Shown here piece after piece: positions 53,470-61,664 of a stretch of 64,000 nucleotides of DNA. This DNA comes from CBDANW01 sp965197825 (GTDB lineage: Bacteria > Acidobacteriota > Vicinamibacteria > Marinacidobacterales > DATDRI01). The first letter of the stretch is position 1. Every line of letters begins with the position of its first letter. The DNA is taken from assembly GCA_965197825.1 (NCBI GenBank), contig CBDANW010000003.1, positions 3,038,001 to 3,102,000 on the forward strand. Direction: 5' to 3'. Position numbers and translations under genes: made by a program. The notes under the pieces are model-generated. The model was not told the DNA's origin, searched no databases, and saw only the letters and a list, made by a program, of their open reading frames with translations.

Positions 53470-54231
53470 GTGTTCGCAACCGTCGTCTTCCTCCTCGCTG
53501 CGCACTTGGCCTCGGGCAGCTTGATCGTTACGTCGCTTCTCCTCTTGCGGAATCGCCTTCCTCACGCCTTTCTTCGATTCTGTGCCGCTTCCTCCGCCAT
53601 CTCCGCTGCCCTCGCGTGGAAGCTCGGCCATGGTCATCCGTCCCTCGCTTATGGTTTGCTCGCCGCGGCGGCCGTGTTCAGCTACTGGTGGTTGCGTCGC
53701 AAGGACAGCGATTCTTCCTTCCCGGTCTTGGTGGCGGGAGCCGTTGCTCTGGTCGCCCTCGGCATCGAGTGTCGCGGCAACGAATCGGCTGGATGGTTGC
53801 TCTGTTCGTTCGGTGCGATCGGTTCGGCCCTCTTGCTGGGCTCGGTGGCGGTCAGCATGGTACTCGGCCACTGGTACCTCGTGGACACGACACTGTCCAT
53901 CGCTCCACTCAAGGATGGGGCTCTCTGGTTTGCGGCAGGGGTGGCTTTGCGCTGGCTGAACGTCTTGACGGTCCTGGCTCGTGAGGGATGGGACGTCGTT
54001 CGAGTAACCGACGTCGCCGACGTATTCTATTCCACGCTTGGCTTGTTCTTCCTGTTTCGGGCGCTTACCGGCTTGATCGCCCCTTTGTTGCTCGCCGGAC
54101 CGATCCTGCAAACGGTCAGGATGCGCTCGACCCAGTCTGCCACCGGGCTCCTCTATGTGGCCATGGTGGTGGTCCTCTTCGGAGAGTTGATCGCGCAATT
54201 CCTCACATCGGCCACCGGTTTTCCGTTATGA
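53470..54231 (+). CDS. Integral membrane protein of unknown function
   Basis: 253 residues, about eight helices, beginning MFATVVFLLAAHLASGSLIV at a GTG codon (53470). Conserved-looking features: VSMVLGHWYLVDTTLSIAPL, ALWFAAGVALRWLNVLT and DVFYSTLGLFFLFRALTGLI, with charged and His residues inside the membrane region that could bind a ligand or metal. I do not recognise the family. Its stop TGA overlaps the ATG of the next gene (ATGA at 54228-54231), so the two proteins are made together. Confidence 0.7.
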   Translation: MFATVVFLLAAHLASGSLIVTSLLLLRNRLPHAFLRFCAASSAISAALAWKLGHGHPSLAYGLLAAAAVFSYWWLRRKDSDSSFPVLVAGAVALVALGIECRGNESAGWLLCSFGAIGSALLLGSVAVSMVLGHWYLVDTTLSIAPLKDGALWFAAGVALRWLNVLTVLAREGWDVVRVTDVADVFYSTLGLFFLFRALTGLIAPLLLAGPILQTVRMRSTQSATGLLYVAMVVVLFGELIAQFLTSATGFPL

Positions 54232-54731
54232 CCTCTCTAGACGAACACCAACCCTCCGAAGGTAACGAGAAAGACTTTAGAATAGGTTTTTTCTGTCCTG
54301 AATGCTCTCGCTATAACGAGTACGTCGTTTCGCCGACGGTGCGGATTCACTCCTGTTCTCACTGCGGGCACGAATCGGAAAGCTCTCCGAGCCAGGCGGT
54401 GTTGGCGGGCGGGCCGATCGATCGATGTCCGCACTGTGGCAACAAAGAACTCTACCTTCGAAAGGATTTTCCTCAGCAGTTGGGGTGCGCCGCGGTGAGC
54501 ATCACCGTCGCACTCTCCACGCTCGCCTACGCGATATGGGGTCTCTTACCTTCGTTGGCCGTTCTGGTCGCTGCCAGCGTGATCGACTTCCTGCTGTACC
54601 ACTGGCTCGGGGAGATTCCGGTTTGTTACCGGTGCCATTGTGAGCTTCGCGGATTCGTGCGCAATCCGGAACATCGACCTTTCGATCTCAGTCGGGCCGA
54701 GGAGTACGAAGAGGGGCGTCTGACCAGCTAA
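54228..54731 (+). CDS. Zinc-ribbon membrane protein
   Basis: 167 residues. Three C-x-x-C zinc ribbons: FFCPECSRYNEYV, HSCSHCGHESES and DRCPHCGNKELYLR, then one or two helices (ISVTVALSTLAYAIWGLLPS, LAVLVAASVIDFLLYHWLG) and a fourth pair VCYRCHCELRGF. Translationally coupled to the membrane protein before it. The last residues (GRLTS) and the stop are encoded by a family A repeat, so the original C-terminus may have been replaced. Function unknown; the pair looks like a small membrane complex. Confidence 0.75.
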   Translation: MTSLDEHQPSEGNEKDFRIGFFCPECSRYNEYVVSPTVRIHSCSHCGHESESSPSQAVLAGGPIDRCPHCGNKELYLRKDFPQQLGCAAVSITVALSTLAYAIWGLLPSLAVLVAASVIDFLLYHWLGEIPVCYRCHCELRGFVRNPEHRPFDLSRAEEYEEGRLTS

Positions 54732-54912
54732 TTAGTAAGACCTCGCATATTGACGCCAGAAGGCAGTTCGAGAGCGCGTCTGGCTCGCTGATTAGCAAGA
54801 TCACGTATATCGACGCCGAACATGGGCGTCTGACTCGGCCGATCGGGGCGATCCCGTCTATTGACGCTTAGCTAGACGCCGGCGTCAATATACCGGATCG
54901 TCCTAATCAACG
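54715..54912 (+). repeat. Dispersed repeat family A, copy 5 (cluster of four units)
   Basis: Unit one 54715-54757 begins GGCGTCTGACCAGCTAATTA and ends CATATTGACGCC; unit two begins near 54776 and ends TATATCGACGCC (54817); unit three 54825-54866 (GGCGTCTGACTC to TTGACGC); unit four is inverted, starting GGCGTCAATATACCGGATCG at 54881, and is cut by the IS256-type element; its remaining end TGGTCAGACGC resumes at 56383. Units are 43-44 bp. Confidence 0.8.
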
Positions 54913-56373
54913 TGGGATGTCCCGGCCGCTGTTGAATTTGGTCGGGTAGCGGCGGCACCTGTGAATACTCTTAGGCAGCAAACTCATCGCTGTCAAGAGA
55001 TTTCTGTTTGCTTCTAAGCGCGTGAACGAGAGCGCCCATATGGCGATAGCCTTTGATACGCCGGAACTTTTTCTGCGCGGTGACGACGCCAAGAGCGGTC
55101 CATCGGCGAACCATGGAAGGACTCTACCAACGCTTGACGTTTCTCGATACTCTGCGAATGGTTCCGTTGAGATTCTCAATGGCGTTCGTCGTGGCAAGAG
55201 ACTGGCGAAGTAAGGCGGGCAGCGCGAGCTTCACGACCGTGAGTGTCTCTTCCATCCCTTCACGAAGGCTTCCGGCAGCTTCGTCGTAGCCGTTTCGCTC
55301 GAGCCACGACACCAATGCCTGAAGTCGCTTGCGCGCCTTGTCGGCACTCTTGCACTTGTAGGCTTCCTTCATCGTCTGGAGCACGTAGGCGTGACGAGAC
55401 TTGGGAAGGTACGAGCGAAGATTCTGGAGTTTATGGATCTGGCACCTTTGGATGACCGCGAGGTCCCCCAAAACATCGACGAGTGCCTTGCGGATGCCTT
55501 TGCCTCCGTCCACTACGCAGAGAGTCGACTCATCGACGCGCAAGCCTCGCTCGAGAAGGTCCTGCAACATCGCGGTGCACACCCGAGAGTTCTCCGTCGA
55601 GCCCAGCCATATACCCAGGGGCACCTTCGTTCCATCTATTGTGATACCGAGAGTTACGACGACGGTCTGTCCGGCCACCTCAAGGCCATCCAGCATCAGT
55701 GCCGCAAGCTCGAACTCCTCTAGCCGCCGAGACAGGTATTCCTCGAGCTTCTTAGTCGTCTGGCTCACGAGGTGACGGCTGGCGGCACTCTTACTCGTGC
55801 CACGAGACTTCAACTTGGCCGCGGGTTTGTCCAGACTCGATTCGTAATTTCGGGTCGATACCCCCACCAAGACCTGATTCAACACTCGCTCTGGAAGCGG
55901 GTCTTCTTCGCGGAAGGCTTCGAAGTGTGGAAGCGACGCCTCCTCGCCCGACTTCGAGCGAACTCGAGGTCGCGACACTTGGATGCGACGACCACCGAAG
56001 CTCAGCTCTCCGTTCGTGCTCCCACAGTGGTTATGAGTTCGCTCCTTCTCGTGCTTGCCCTTGAGCCCCGCGATCTCCTCGGCGTCCTCTCTGAGCAGTA
56101 GGTGCAGAGCTGTCAGTCCTTGCTCGTACACCCATTCCGTCAGATCCGCCTTCGTGGCCGCGATCCCAGCTATCATCGGTAGCAGTATCTGACCGACTTG
56201 GCCAACTACCTTGCCCGTAGGCGAGTGCGTTTGCTTTCTTACTGGCTTCTTCGATTTCCTAGGCATTGGTGGCTCCTTGTCCCCCTCTGGAGACGGTTTA
56301 TTGGCAGACCTAATTCTTAGGCCGGCCAAGGAGCCGCCGCTACCCCAAATTCAACATCCGGCGGGACATCCCC
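54913..56373 (-). mobile_element. IS256-family insertion sequence (second, degenerate)
   Basis: 1461 bp. Left end GGGATGTCCCGGCCGCTGTT, right end inverted GGGATGTCCCGCCGGATGTT, both continuing GAATTTGG and GGTAGCGGCGGC, about 45 bp imperfect. Flanked by an 8-9 bp duplication AATCAACG(T) (54905-54913 and 56374-56382). The transposase has an internal stop. Unrelated in sequence to the element at 37894. Inserted into a family A repeat unit. Confidence 0.88.
54971..56266 (-). pseudogene. IS256-family transposase with internal stop codon
   Basis: From ATG 56266 (MPRKSKKPVRKQTHSPTGKV; AAGGAG eight bases upstream) to a TAG at 55124-55126, after RNVKRW. The same frame continues family-like beyond the stop (SMVRRWTALGVVTAQKKFRR, then MGALVHALRSKQ) to a natural TAA at 54971, so a single Trp/Arg/Gln-to-stop change removed the last 50 residues. 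DDE parts ALMLDGLEVAGQTVVV, TLCVVDGGKGIRKAL and TTNAIENLNGTIRRVSR lie before it. ISs of this kind need the C-terminus, so it is probably inactive unless suppressed. Confidence 0.85.
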
Positions 56374-56495
56374 AATCAACGTGGTCAGACGCTTTTGCGG
56401 TTCGCTTCTGGCGTCACAGCTGGCGTCATTAAGGGTGGGTGCTAAGCTGAGCGTAGCCAGACGCCGGTTGCTAAACTCGGCCTAGTCAGACGCCG
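56374..56495 (+). repeat. Dispersed repeat family A, copy 6 (remnants)
   Basis: After the IS: the rest of the split unit (AATCAACGTGGTCAGACGC), then GGCGTCACAGCTGGCGTCAT, GTAGCCAGACGCCGG and CTAGTCAGACGCCGGG. The last piece overlaps the 3' end of the Rrf2 gene, supplying its final residues PASD and stop. Confidence 0.6.
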
Positions 56496-56928
56496 GGTCG
56501 ATCGTGACCAACGGATGATGCGGCGCCTTGAGCATATCAGCCATCGTCACCTCGTTCAGGAACTCGACGGTCTGCCGTTGTGCCATATTCCAGACAGATT
56601 GCATTTCGCAAGCATCGACGATCGAGCAATCATCGTGCTGTCCATCGACACAACGGTTGAGCTTCAGGGGGCCCTCAACTGCTTCGATCACTTCCAAGAA
56701 CGTGATCTGACCGGGGGTCCTGGCCAGCGCGTATCCTCCGTGGGCGCCTTGTTGCGACTTCACGACGCCATGATTGGCGAGAATGGGCAAGATCTGGGCC
56801 AGGAAGGCCTGGGGGATGTCTTTGGCCTTGGCGATCTCGCTGACCCGACCGAACCGATCCGAGTTCAAGCGCGCGAGATAGATGACCGCTCGTAAAGCAT
56901 AGTCGCTTTTCCGCGACAGTTCCAACAT
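56482..56928 (-). CDS. Rrf2-family transcriptional regulator, IscR-like
   Basis: 148 residues. Winged helix: MLELSRKSDYALRAVIYLAR, RVSEIAKAKDIPQAFLAQIL and VVKSQQGAHGGYALARTPGQ. The Fe-S binding segment has three cysteines (LNRCVDGQHDDCSIVDACEM, spacing C-x7-C-x5-C), close to IscR's C-x5-C-x5-C. It probably binds [2Fe-2S] and represses Fe-S genes; the candidate operator at 52633 is 4 kb away. The last four residues and stop (PASD) come from a family A repeat. Confidence 0.88.
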   Translation of the reverse strand: MLELSRKSDYALRAVIYLARLNSDRFGRVSEIAKAKDIPQAFLAQILPILANHGVVKSQQGAHGGYALARTPGQITFLEVIEAVEGPLKLNRCVDGQHDDCSIVDACEMQSVWNMAQRQTVEFLNEVTMADMLKAPHHPLVTIDPASD

Positions 56929-57072
56929 ATGTTTCGCGCCCGATAGAAGCTACGTGGTGATTATAGTTCAGGCCGACGCGCCGTTCAAGCCAATGGGGAA
57001 AACGGAGCATTCAGGCCTAGATCTGTACCATTCGCTGATCCTTTCGCTCTGAGTTAGCATTGACGATCGACA

Positions 57073-57236
57073 CCCGCCCTGCCGCCGTCCGCAGCGAGCC
57101 TGCGAGCGGAGGACAGGCGAGCGAACGAGGAGTGAGCGAGCACTGGGTGATGCTCGCCGATGAAAGGCAGAGCGGTGGCGGTGTCCGCCTTCGTTTGTAC
57201 TCCAAAAGGGGAGAACTTCGGCGGACACGGCACTAA
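57073..57236 (+). repeat. Dispersed repeat family B, copy 4
   Basis: CCGCCGTCCGCAGCGAGCCT, GCGAGCGGAGGACAGGCGAG, CGAACGAGGAGTGAGCGAG, then TGATGCTCGCCGATGAAAGG, GGTGTCCGCCTTCGT and GAGAACTTCGGCGGACAC, ending GGCACTAAG. Located in the 322-bp gap between the Rrf2 gene and the gph relic. Confidence 0.7.
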
Positions 57237-57250
57237 GCAGTAAAGTGTCC

Positions 57251-57716
57251 ATGGATCTCATCATTTTCGATCTGGATGGTACGCTGGTGGATTCCCGTCG
57301 GGACATCGCCGCCTCGGTCAACGAGCTCCTTGTCTAGTATGGGACGCGAGCGGCTCCCGCCCCAGCGTGTCTTCGGTTTCATTGGTAACGGGGTAAGGAT
57401 GTTGCTGGAGCGGTCGCTTTTAGGTAGCGCCGACGAACAGGAAATAGACGCCGCCCTCGAGCGTCACTTGCCGATTTACCGGAGCCATCTTCTCGACACG
57501 ACCCGTCCCTACCCCGGTGTGAGAGAAGCGCTGGAAGCACTGAACCCGGGAAGGAAGATAGCCGTTCTCACCAACAAACCCACTCGAGAAAGCTTGGCCC
57601 TGCTCGAAGGGCTGGCCCTCAGTCGCTATTTCAGCCAGGTTCACGGGGGGGATGCCTTTCCCTACCGAAAGCCGCACCGTATGGGAGTTGACGCGTTGAT
57701 CGAAAGCACTGGAGCT
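57251..57716 (+). pseudogene. gph: Phosphoglycolate phosphatase-like HAD gene, frameshifted and truncated
   Basis: ATG 57251 reads MDLIIFDLDGTLVDSRRDIA, then ASVNELLV and a TAG at 57335. One base over, the frame continues SMGRERLPPQRVFGFIGNGV, LDTTRPYPGVREALEALNPG, KIAVLTNKPTRESLALLEGL and GGDAFPYRKPHRMGVDALI, as in Gph. The last motif (G-D-x-x-D) is missing: at about 57716 the sequence passes into GGDEF-domain code. So one frameshift and a deletion junction destroyed it. The family dephosphorylates 2-phosphoglycolate. Confidence 0.82.
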
Positions 57717-57949
57717 TGCCGTCGACCATCGGCCACGCGGCCAAGGCACTCGCGGAGAAGATCCGGAAATCGATCGAGCAACTGTCCTTCGAAGAGCAGG
57801 TCCCCGGGCTTTCGGGAATCACCGTGAGCATCGGAACGGCCGCCTACCCGGACGACGGCACGTCCGAGGAGGTACTGCTCAAGAGCGCGGATCTAGCGCT
57901 CTACCGAGCGAAACAACGAGGCCGCAACCGCGTGGAAGCAGCAGTCTAG
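57717..57949 (+). pseudogene. C-terminal fragment of a GGDEF diguanylate cyclase
   Basis: The frame ALAEKIRKSIEQLSFEEQVP, ITVSIGTAAYPDDGTSEEV, LLKSADLALYRAKQRGRNRV is the last third of a GGDEF domain, after the active site. No start or GGDEF motif remains. It abuts the gph relic, so a deletion fused two genes. An ATG at 57716 exists but is accidental. Confidence 0.75.
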
Positions 57950-57956
57950 CCAGCCT

Positions 57957-58042
57957 TCGCTGAAAGCTTCGGCTGGTCCGCCGAAGTTCTCTTGGTCCCG
58001 AATACGGACGAAGGCGGACACCCTCAGCCAGGATGCTCCGTC
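57957..58042 (-). repeat. Dispersed repeat family B, partial copy 5
   Basis: Inverted orientation: CCAGCCTTCGCTGAAAGCTT, GGTCCGCCGAAGTTCTCTTG, ACGGACGAAGGCGGACACC. Only the 3' half of the unit (as in 48950-49030) is present. Confidence 0.6.
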
Positions 58043-58113
58043 GACTTACGCGACTGTGCATCGCCTCAAGGCCGCGGCCGGCGGGCGGCTGCGCAGCAGC
58101 TGAAGGCTCCAAG

Positions 58114-58614
58114 TCAGCGAACCCAGCCCGGGGGTATACCCTGGCTTCGCGCTTCGGCCTGCAGCGCGGCCAAATCGGATCGCGCCTGTTCGAGCTGCCG
58201 CTCGAGCTGATTCCGCCTCAGCAAGTTGTCCGGATCGGAGGCGAAGCCGGGTGCGTTGAGCTGCGCCTCGATATCTGCGATCCGCCGGTCGATGCCGGCC
58301 TTCCGATCACGCCAATAAGCCTGGGTCTGGGTGGGATCCTCTTCTTCGATTCCCTGGATCGCCAGGCCCTCCTCATCTTCTTCACTTGGCTCGGCGGTAT
58401 CAGCTGGCTCGGTAGTCCCTGCGGTCGGACGCCTCGAGGGCGGCATGGCCCGGCGGCGGGCGGCCAGCGTGGAATCGTCGTGGGTCTCGGCCTTGGTGCT
58501 GCCGAGCGCCTCTCGCCTTTCCTTCTCCTTCTCCGCCACGTCGGCTAGCGATTGCGCCGAGGCGTCAGAGAGACCGACGAGAAGCAGCGCGACCGATATC
58601 ACGATACCTTTCAT
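58114..58614 (-). CDS. Small exported coiled-coil protein
   Basis: 166 residues. Signal peptide MKGIVISVALLLVGLSDASA with cleavage before Q-S-L-A. Then a charged helix ADVAEKEKERREALGSTKAE, an acidic/Pro linker, and a second coiled coil (YWRDRKAGIDRRIADIEAQL, LRRNQLERQLEQARSDLAAL) ending GIPPGWVR. This two-helix pattern with a closing P-P-G-W is seen in unnamed periplasmic proteins of Acidobacteriota, as far as I recall. ATG 58614 with GAGGAAG upstream. Function unknown. Confidence 0.75.
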   Translation of the reverse strand: MKGIVISVALLLVGLSDASAQSLADVAEKEKERREALGSTKAETHDDSTLAARRRAMPPSRRPTAGTTEPADTAEPSEEDEEGLAIQGIEEEDPTQTQAYWRDRKAGIDRRIADIEAQLNAPGFASDPDNLLRRNQLERQLEQARSDLAALQAEARSQGIPPGWVR

Positions 58615-58758
58615 GGATCTTCCTCCTTACTCGTGTCCTCGCTTCGGGGCTGGCGTGGTTAAGCTAGCACGAAGCCGACAGGCTTGCGACGTCGGACGGG
58701 GATTTCCTGGGGGTGGCCGAGCTGCCCCTACCGTGATAGGCAAGGGCAGCTCTACGGG

Positions 58759-61404
58759 CTAGGCGTTCACGGCCTGGTCGACGGCCTCGTCCATGGCTGG
58801 GGGGGCGAGCGGCTCGAACACGAGCTTTCCGTCCCGGAGCACCACGTCTACGGTTACCCCGGACTGGATCTCTCCCGACAGCAACTTGCGGGCGATCACG
58901 CTTTCCAGCTCCCGCTGCACGGCTCGGCGCAGCGGCCGGGCGCCGTAGACGGGATCCCATCCGACCTCGGCCAGGAAGCGTTTCGCTTCGTCCGTGACCT
59001 CAAGAACGAGTCGGCGATTTTTCAGCCGGTGTGCCAGCCGATCCAACTGCATATCGACGATGGCCACGAGCTGCTCCTTGGTGAGCCCGTGGAAGACGAC
59101 GAGCTCGTCCACGCGGTTGATGAACTCGGGCCGGAAGTGATTCTTGATTTGTCCGAGCACACGACTCTTCATCTTGGTGTAGCTCTCGTCGTCGACCGAG
59201 CCTTGGAACTCCAAGATGTCCGAGCTCCCGATGTTAGAGGTCATGATGAGCACGGTATTGCGGAAATCGACCGTGCGGCCGTGAGAGTCGGTGAGGCGCC
59301 CCTCATCCAAGATCTGGAGCAGCAGATTGAACACGTCGTGGTGTGCCTTTTCCACCTCGTCGAAGAGCACAACCGAGAAGGGCTTGCGCCGAACCGACTC
59401 TGTCAGCTGCCCCCCCTCTTCGTAACCCACGTAACCGGGAGGTGCTCCGACGAGCCGAGCCACGGCATGCTTTTCCATGTACTCACTCATGTCGATCCGC
59501 ACCATGGCCTTTTCGTCGTTGAAGAGATACCCGCCAAGGCGCGGGCCAACTCGGTCTTACCGACCCCGGTGGGACCAAGGAAGATGAAGCTCCCGATCGG
59601 CCGCTGCGGATCTTTGATCCCCGCTCGCGCCCGCAACACCGCGTCCGCGACCGCGTGGACCGCCTCGTCTTGACCAACGACTCGCTGGTGGAGATGCTCC
59701 TCGAGATGCAGCAGCTTTTCTACCTCCCCCTCCATGAGCTTGGAGATCGGAATCCCCGTCCAGCGAGAGACCACTTGGGCGATGTCCTCCTCGTCCACTT
59801 CTTCCTTGAGGAGCATGCTTTTTCTTTCCTCGAGAGCCTGCCCGGCTGCCTTGAGCTGGGTCTCTAGCTCATTGAGGCGGCCGTAGCGAAGCTCCGCCAC
59901 CTTGTCCAGCTCGTACGCCCTTTCGGCTCTTTCGATCGCCAGCTTGGTCTCTTCGATATCTTTCCTGAGCCCTCGTACGTCCGCGATGGACTCCTTTTCC
60001 TCTTGCCACTGAATGGTGAGGGCGTCGGCGATGGATCGGATCTCGGCAAGCTGTTTCTCTAAGTGGCCCAGCCTCTGCTTGGAAGCCTTGTCCTTTTCCT
60101 TTCGGGGTGCTTGGCGCTCGATTTCGAGCTGCATCTGGCGACGCTTCAGCTCGTCGAGCTCGGTCGGCATGCTGTCGATCTCGGTGCGGAGTCGCGCCGC
60201 CGCTTCGTCGACCAGGTCGATGGCCTTGTCGGGGAGGAACCGGTCAGCAATGTAGCGTCGGGAGAGCGTGGCAGCTGCCACCAACGCCGGATCCTTGATG
60301 CGCACGCCATGGTGGATCTCGTACCGCTCCTGCAAACCCCGGAGGATCGAAATCGCGTCTTCGACGGTGGGCTCGTCCACCGTCACCGTCTGAAAGCGGC
60401 GCTCGAGAGCGGCGTCCTTTTCGATGTGTTTCCGATGCTCGTCCAGAGTGGTGGCACCGATACAGTGAAGCTCGCCACGCGCAAGCATGGGTTTCAGGAG
60501 ATTGCCCGCGTCCATGGGAGCCCCTTCGGCTCGGCCGGCACCTACAACGTTGTGCAGCTCGTCGATGAAGAGAACGACCTGTCCTTGGGACTCCTGGACT
60601 TCCTTCAAGACCGCCTTGAGACGCTCTTCGAACTCCCCGCGGTACTTGGCGCCGGCAATCAGCGCTCCCATGTCCAGCGCGATGACCATCTTATTCTTCA
60701 AGCCCTCCGGCACGTCTCCGCGAACGATTCGCTGGGCGAGCCCCTCGACGATGGCGGTTTTTCCGACGCCGGGCTCGCCGATCAAGACCGGGTTGTTCTT
60801 GGTTCGTCGAGAAAGGATCTGGACCACGCGCCGAATCTCGTCGTCTCAGCCGATGACCGGATCGAGCTTTCCCTGGCCCGCGAGCAGGGTCAGATCGCGG
60901 CCATATTGCTCGAGCGACTCGTAGGTGGACTCCGGGTTCTGGCTGGTCACGCGTTGACTACCCCGAACGACCCGCAGGACTTCGAGAATCCGATCGCGGG
61001 TCAGCCCATAGCCTTTCAAGAGGCGCGCCGCTGGCCCGCCTTCCTCGAAGATGGCGAGAAGTAGATGTTCGACGCTCGCGTAGTCGTCTTTCAGCTCCTC
61101 CGCTTGCTGGAGAGCGGCGTCCAGAGCCTTGCTCAGCCGTCGCGAGAGGTAGATCTCTGCGCTGCCTCCTCCGACCGAGGCGACCGAGGGGATCTTCTCG
61201 AGCTCGCTCTCCACCTGGTTCGTGAGCTCCTGAACTGGCACTTCCAGTCGCCCCAACAGTCTTGGAACCAGCCCACCGTCCTGCTGCAACAAAGCGAGCA
61301 GGAGGTGCTCCACCTCGAGCTGCTGGTGGTTCCGGCGAGAGGCGAGGGACTGAGCCGCCGCCACTGCCTCTTGAGATTTCTGGGTTAGCTTATTGAGAGT
61401 CCAT
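58759..61404 (-). pseudogene. clpB: ClpB disaggregase with three single-base lesions
   Basis: Hexameric AAA+ chaperone that, with DnaK, reactivates aggregated proteins. All domains are readable: N domain (LTQKSQEAVAAAQSLA, EVEHLLLALLQQDGG), NBD1 (Walker A GEPGVGKTAI), coiled M domain, NBD2 (GPTGVGKTELARAL, MSEYMEKHAVARLVGAPPGY). Lesions: (1) the ATG at 61404 with ideal AGGAGG gives MDSQ-stop, one extra base versus M-D-L-N-K-L-T; (2) TGA at 60848-60846 where D-P-V-I-G-R needs CGA; (3) one T missing near 59529 after ARALAG, shifting to the YLFNDEKAMVRIDM frame. An in-frame ATG at 61472 exists but lies at the transcription start. Confidence 0.88.
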
Positions 61405-61478
61405 CTCGTCCTCCTGGATTTCGGTTCGTCTGGCCGATCACCCACGACTAGGCGTCTGGGACGACTGGCCATGGGATT

Positions 61479-61507
61479 AACATATAATCTAATGATATTA
61501 ATATCAA
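61479..61507 (-). promoter_or_regulatory. Promoter of clpB
   Basis: On the minus strand TTGATA (61502-61507), 17 bp, TATGTT (61479-61484); predicted start near 61472, about 68 bases before the ATG at 61404. It sits in an A/T-rich island of about 90 bp shared with the dnaK promoter. No CIRCE or HAIR operator was found. Confidence 0.55.
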
Positions 61508-61536
61508 GTTTTATTATATAATAACACTTAGTTTTA

Positions 61537-61565
61537 TTGACAAACTTGACTTGGATCCGTATAAT
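61537..61565 (+). promoter_or_regulatory. dnaK: Consensus sigma-70 promoter of dnaK
   Basis: Perfect TTGACA (61537-61542) and perfect TATAAT (61560-61565) separated by exactly 17 bp. The predicted leader to GTG 61665 is about 93 nt. A full-consensus promoter on a chaperone gene suggests high constitutive expression; no heat-shock operator is visible. Confidence 0.85.
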
Positions 61566-61664
61566 GGGTCGTGGACAGTTGAGAGCTCCAGAGGCTCCCT
61601 GTTCGAAAAATCATTTAAAAATTGACATTAAGTCCTAACGAATCATTGGTTTGGAGGTAGAAAA

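Noticed and set aside
61442..61465. Possible further family A copy (GGCGTCTGGGACG)
   Set aside because: Only the first eight bases match; the middle and the TTGACGCC end are absent.
61441..61472. N-terminal extension of ClpB from ATG 61472
   Set aside because: The predicted transcript starts at about this base and has no ribosome site there, whereas ATG 61404 has an ideal one; the extension is treated as leader.
61470..61660. CIRCE or HAIR heat-shock operator between clpB and dnaK
   Set aside because: Neither inverted repeat consensus is found; only the two sigma-70-type promoters are clear.
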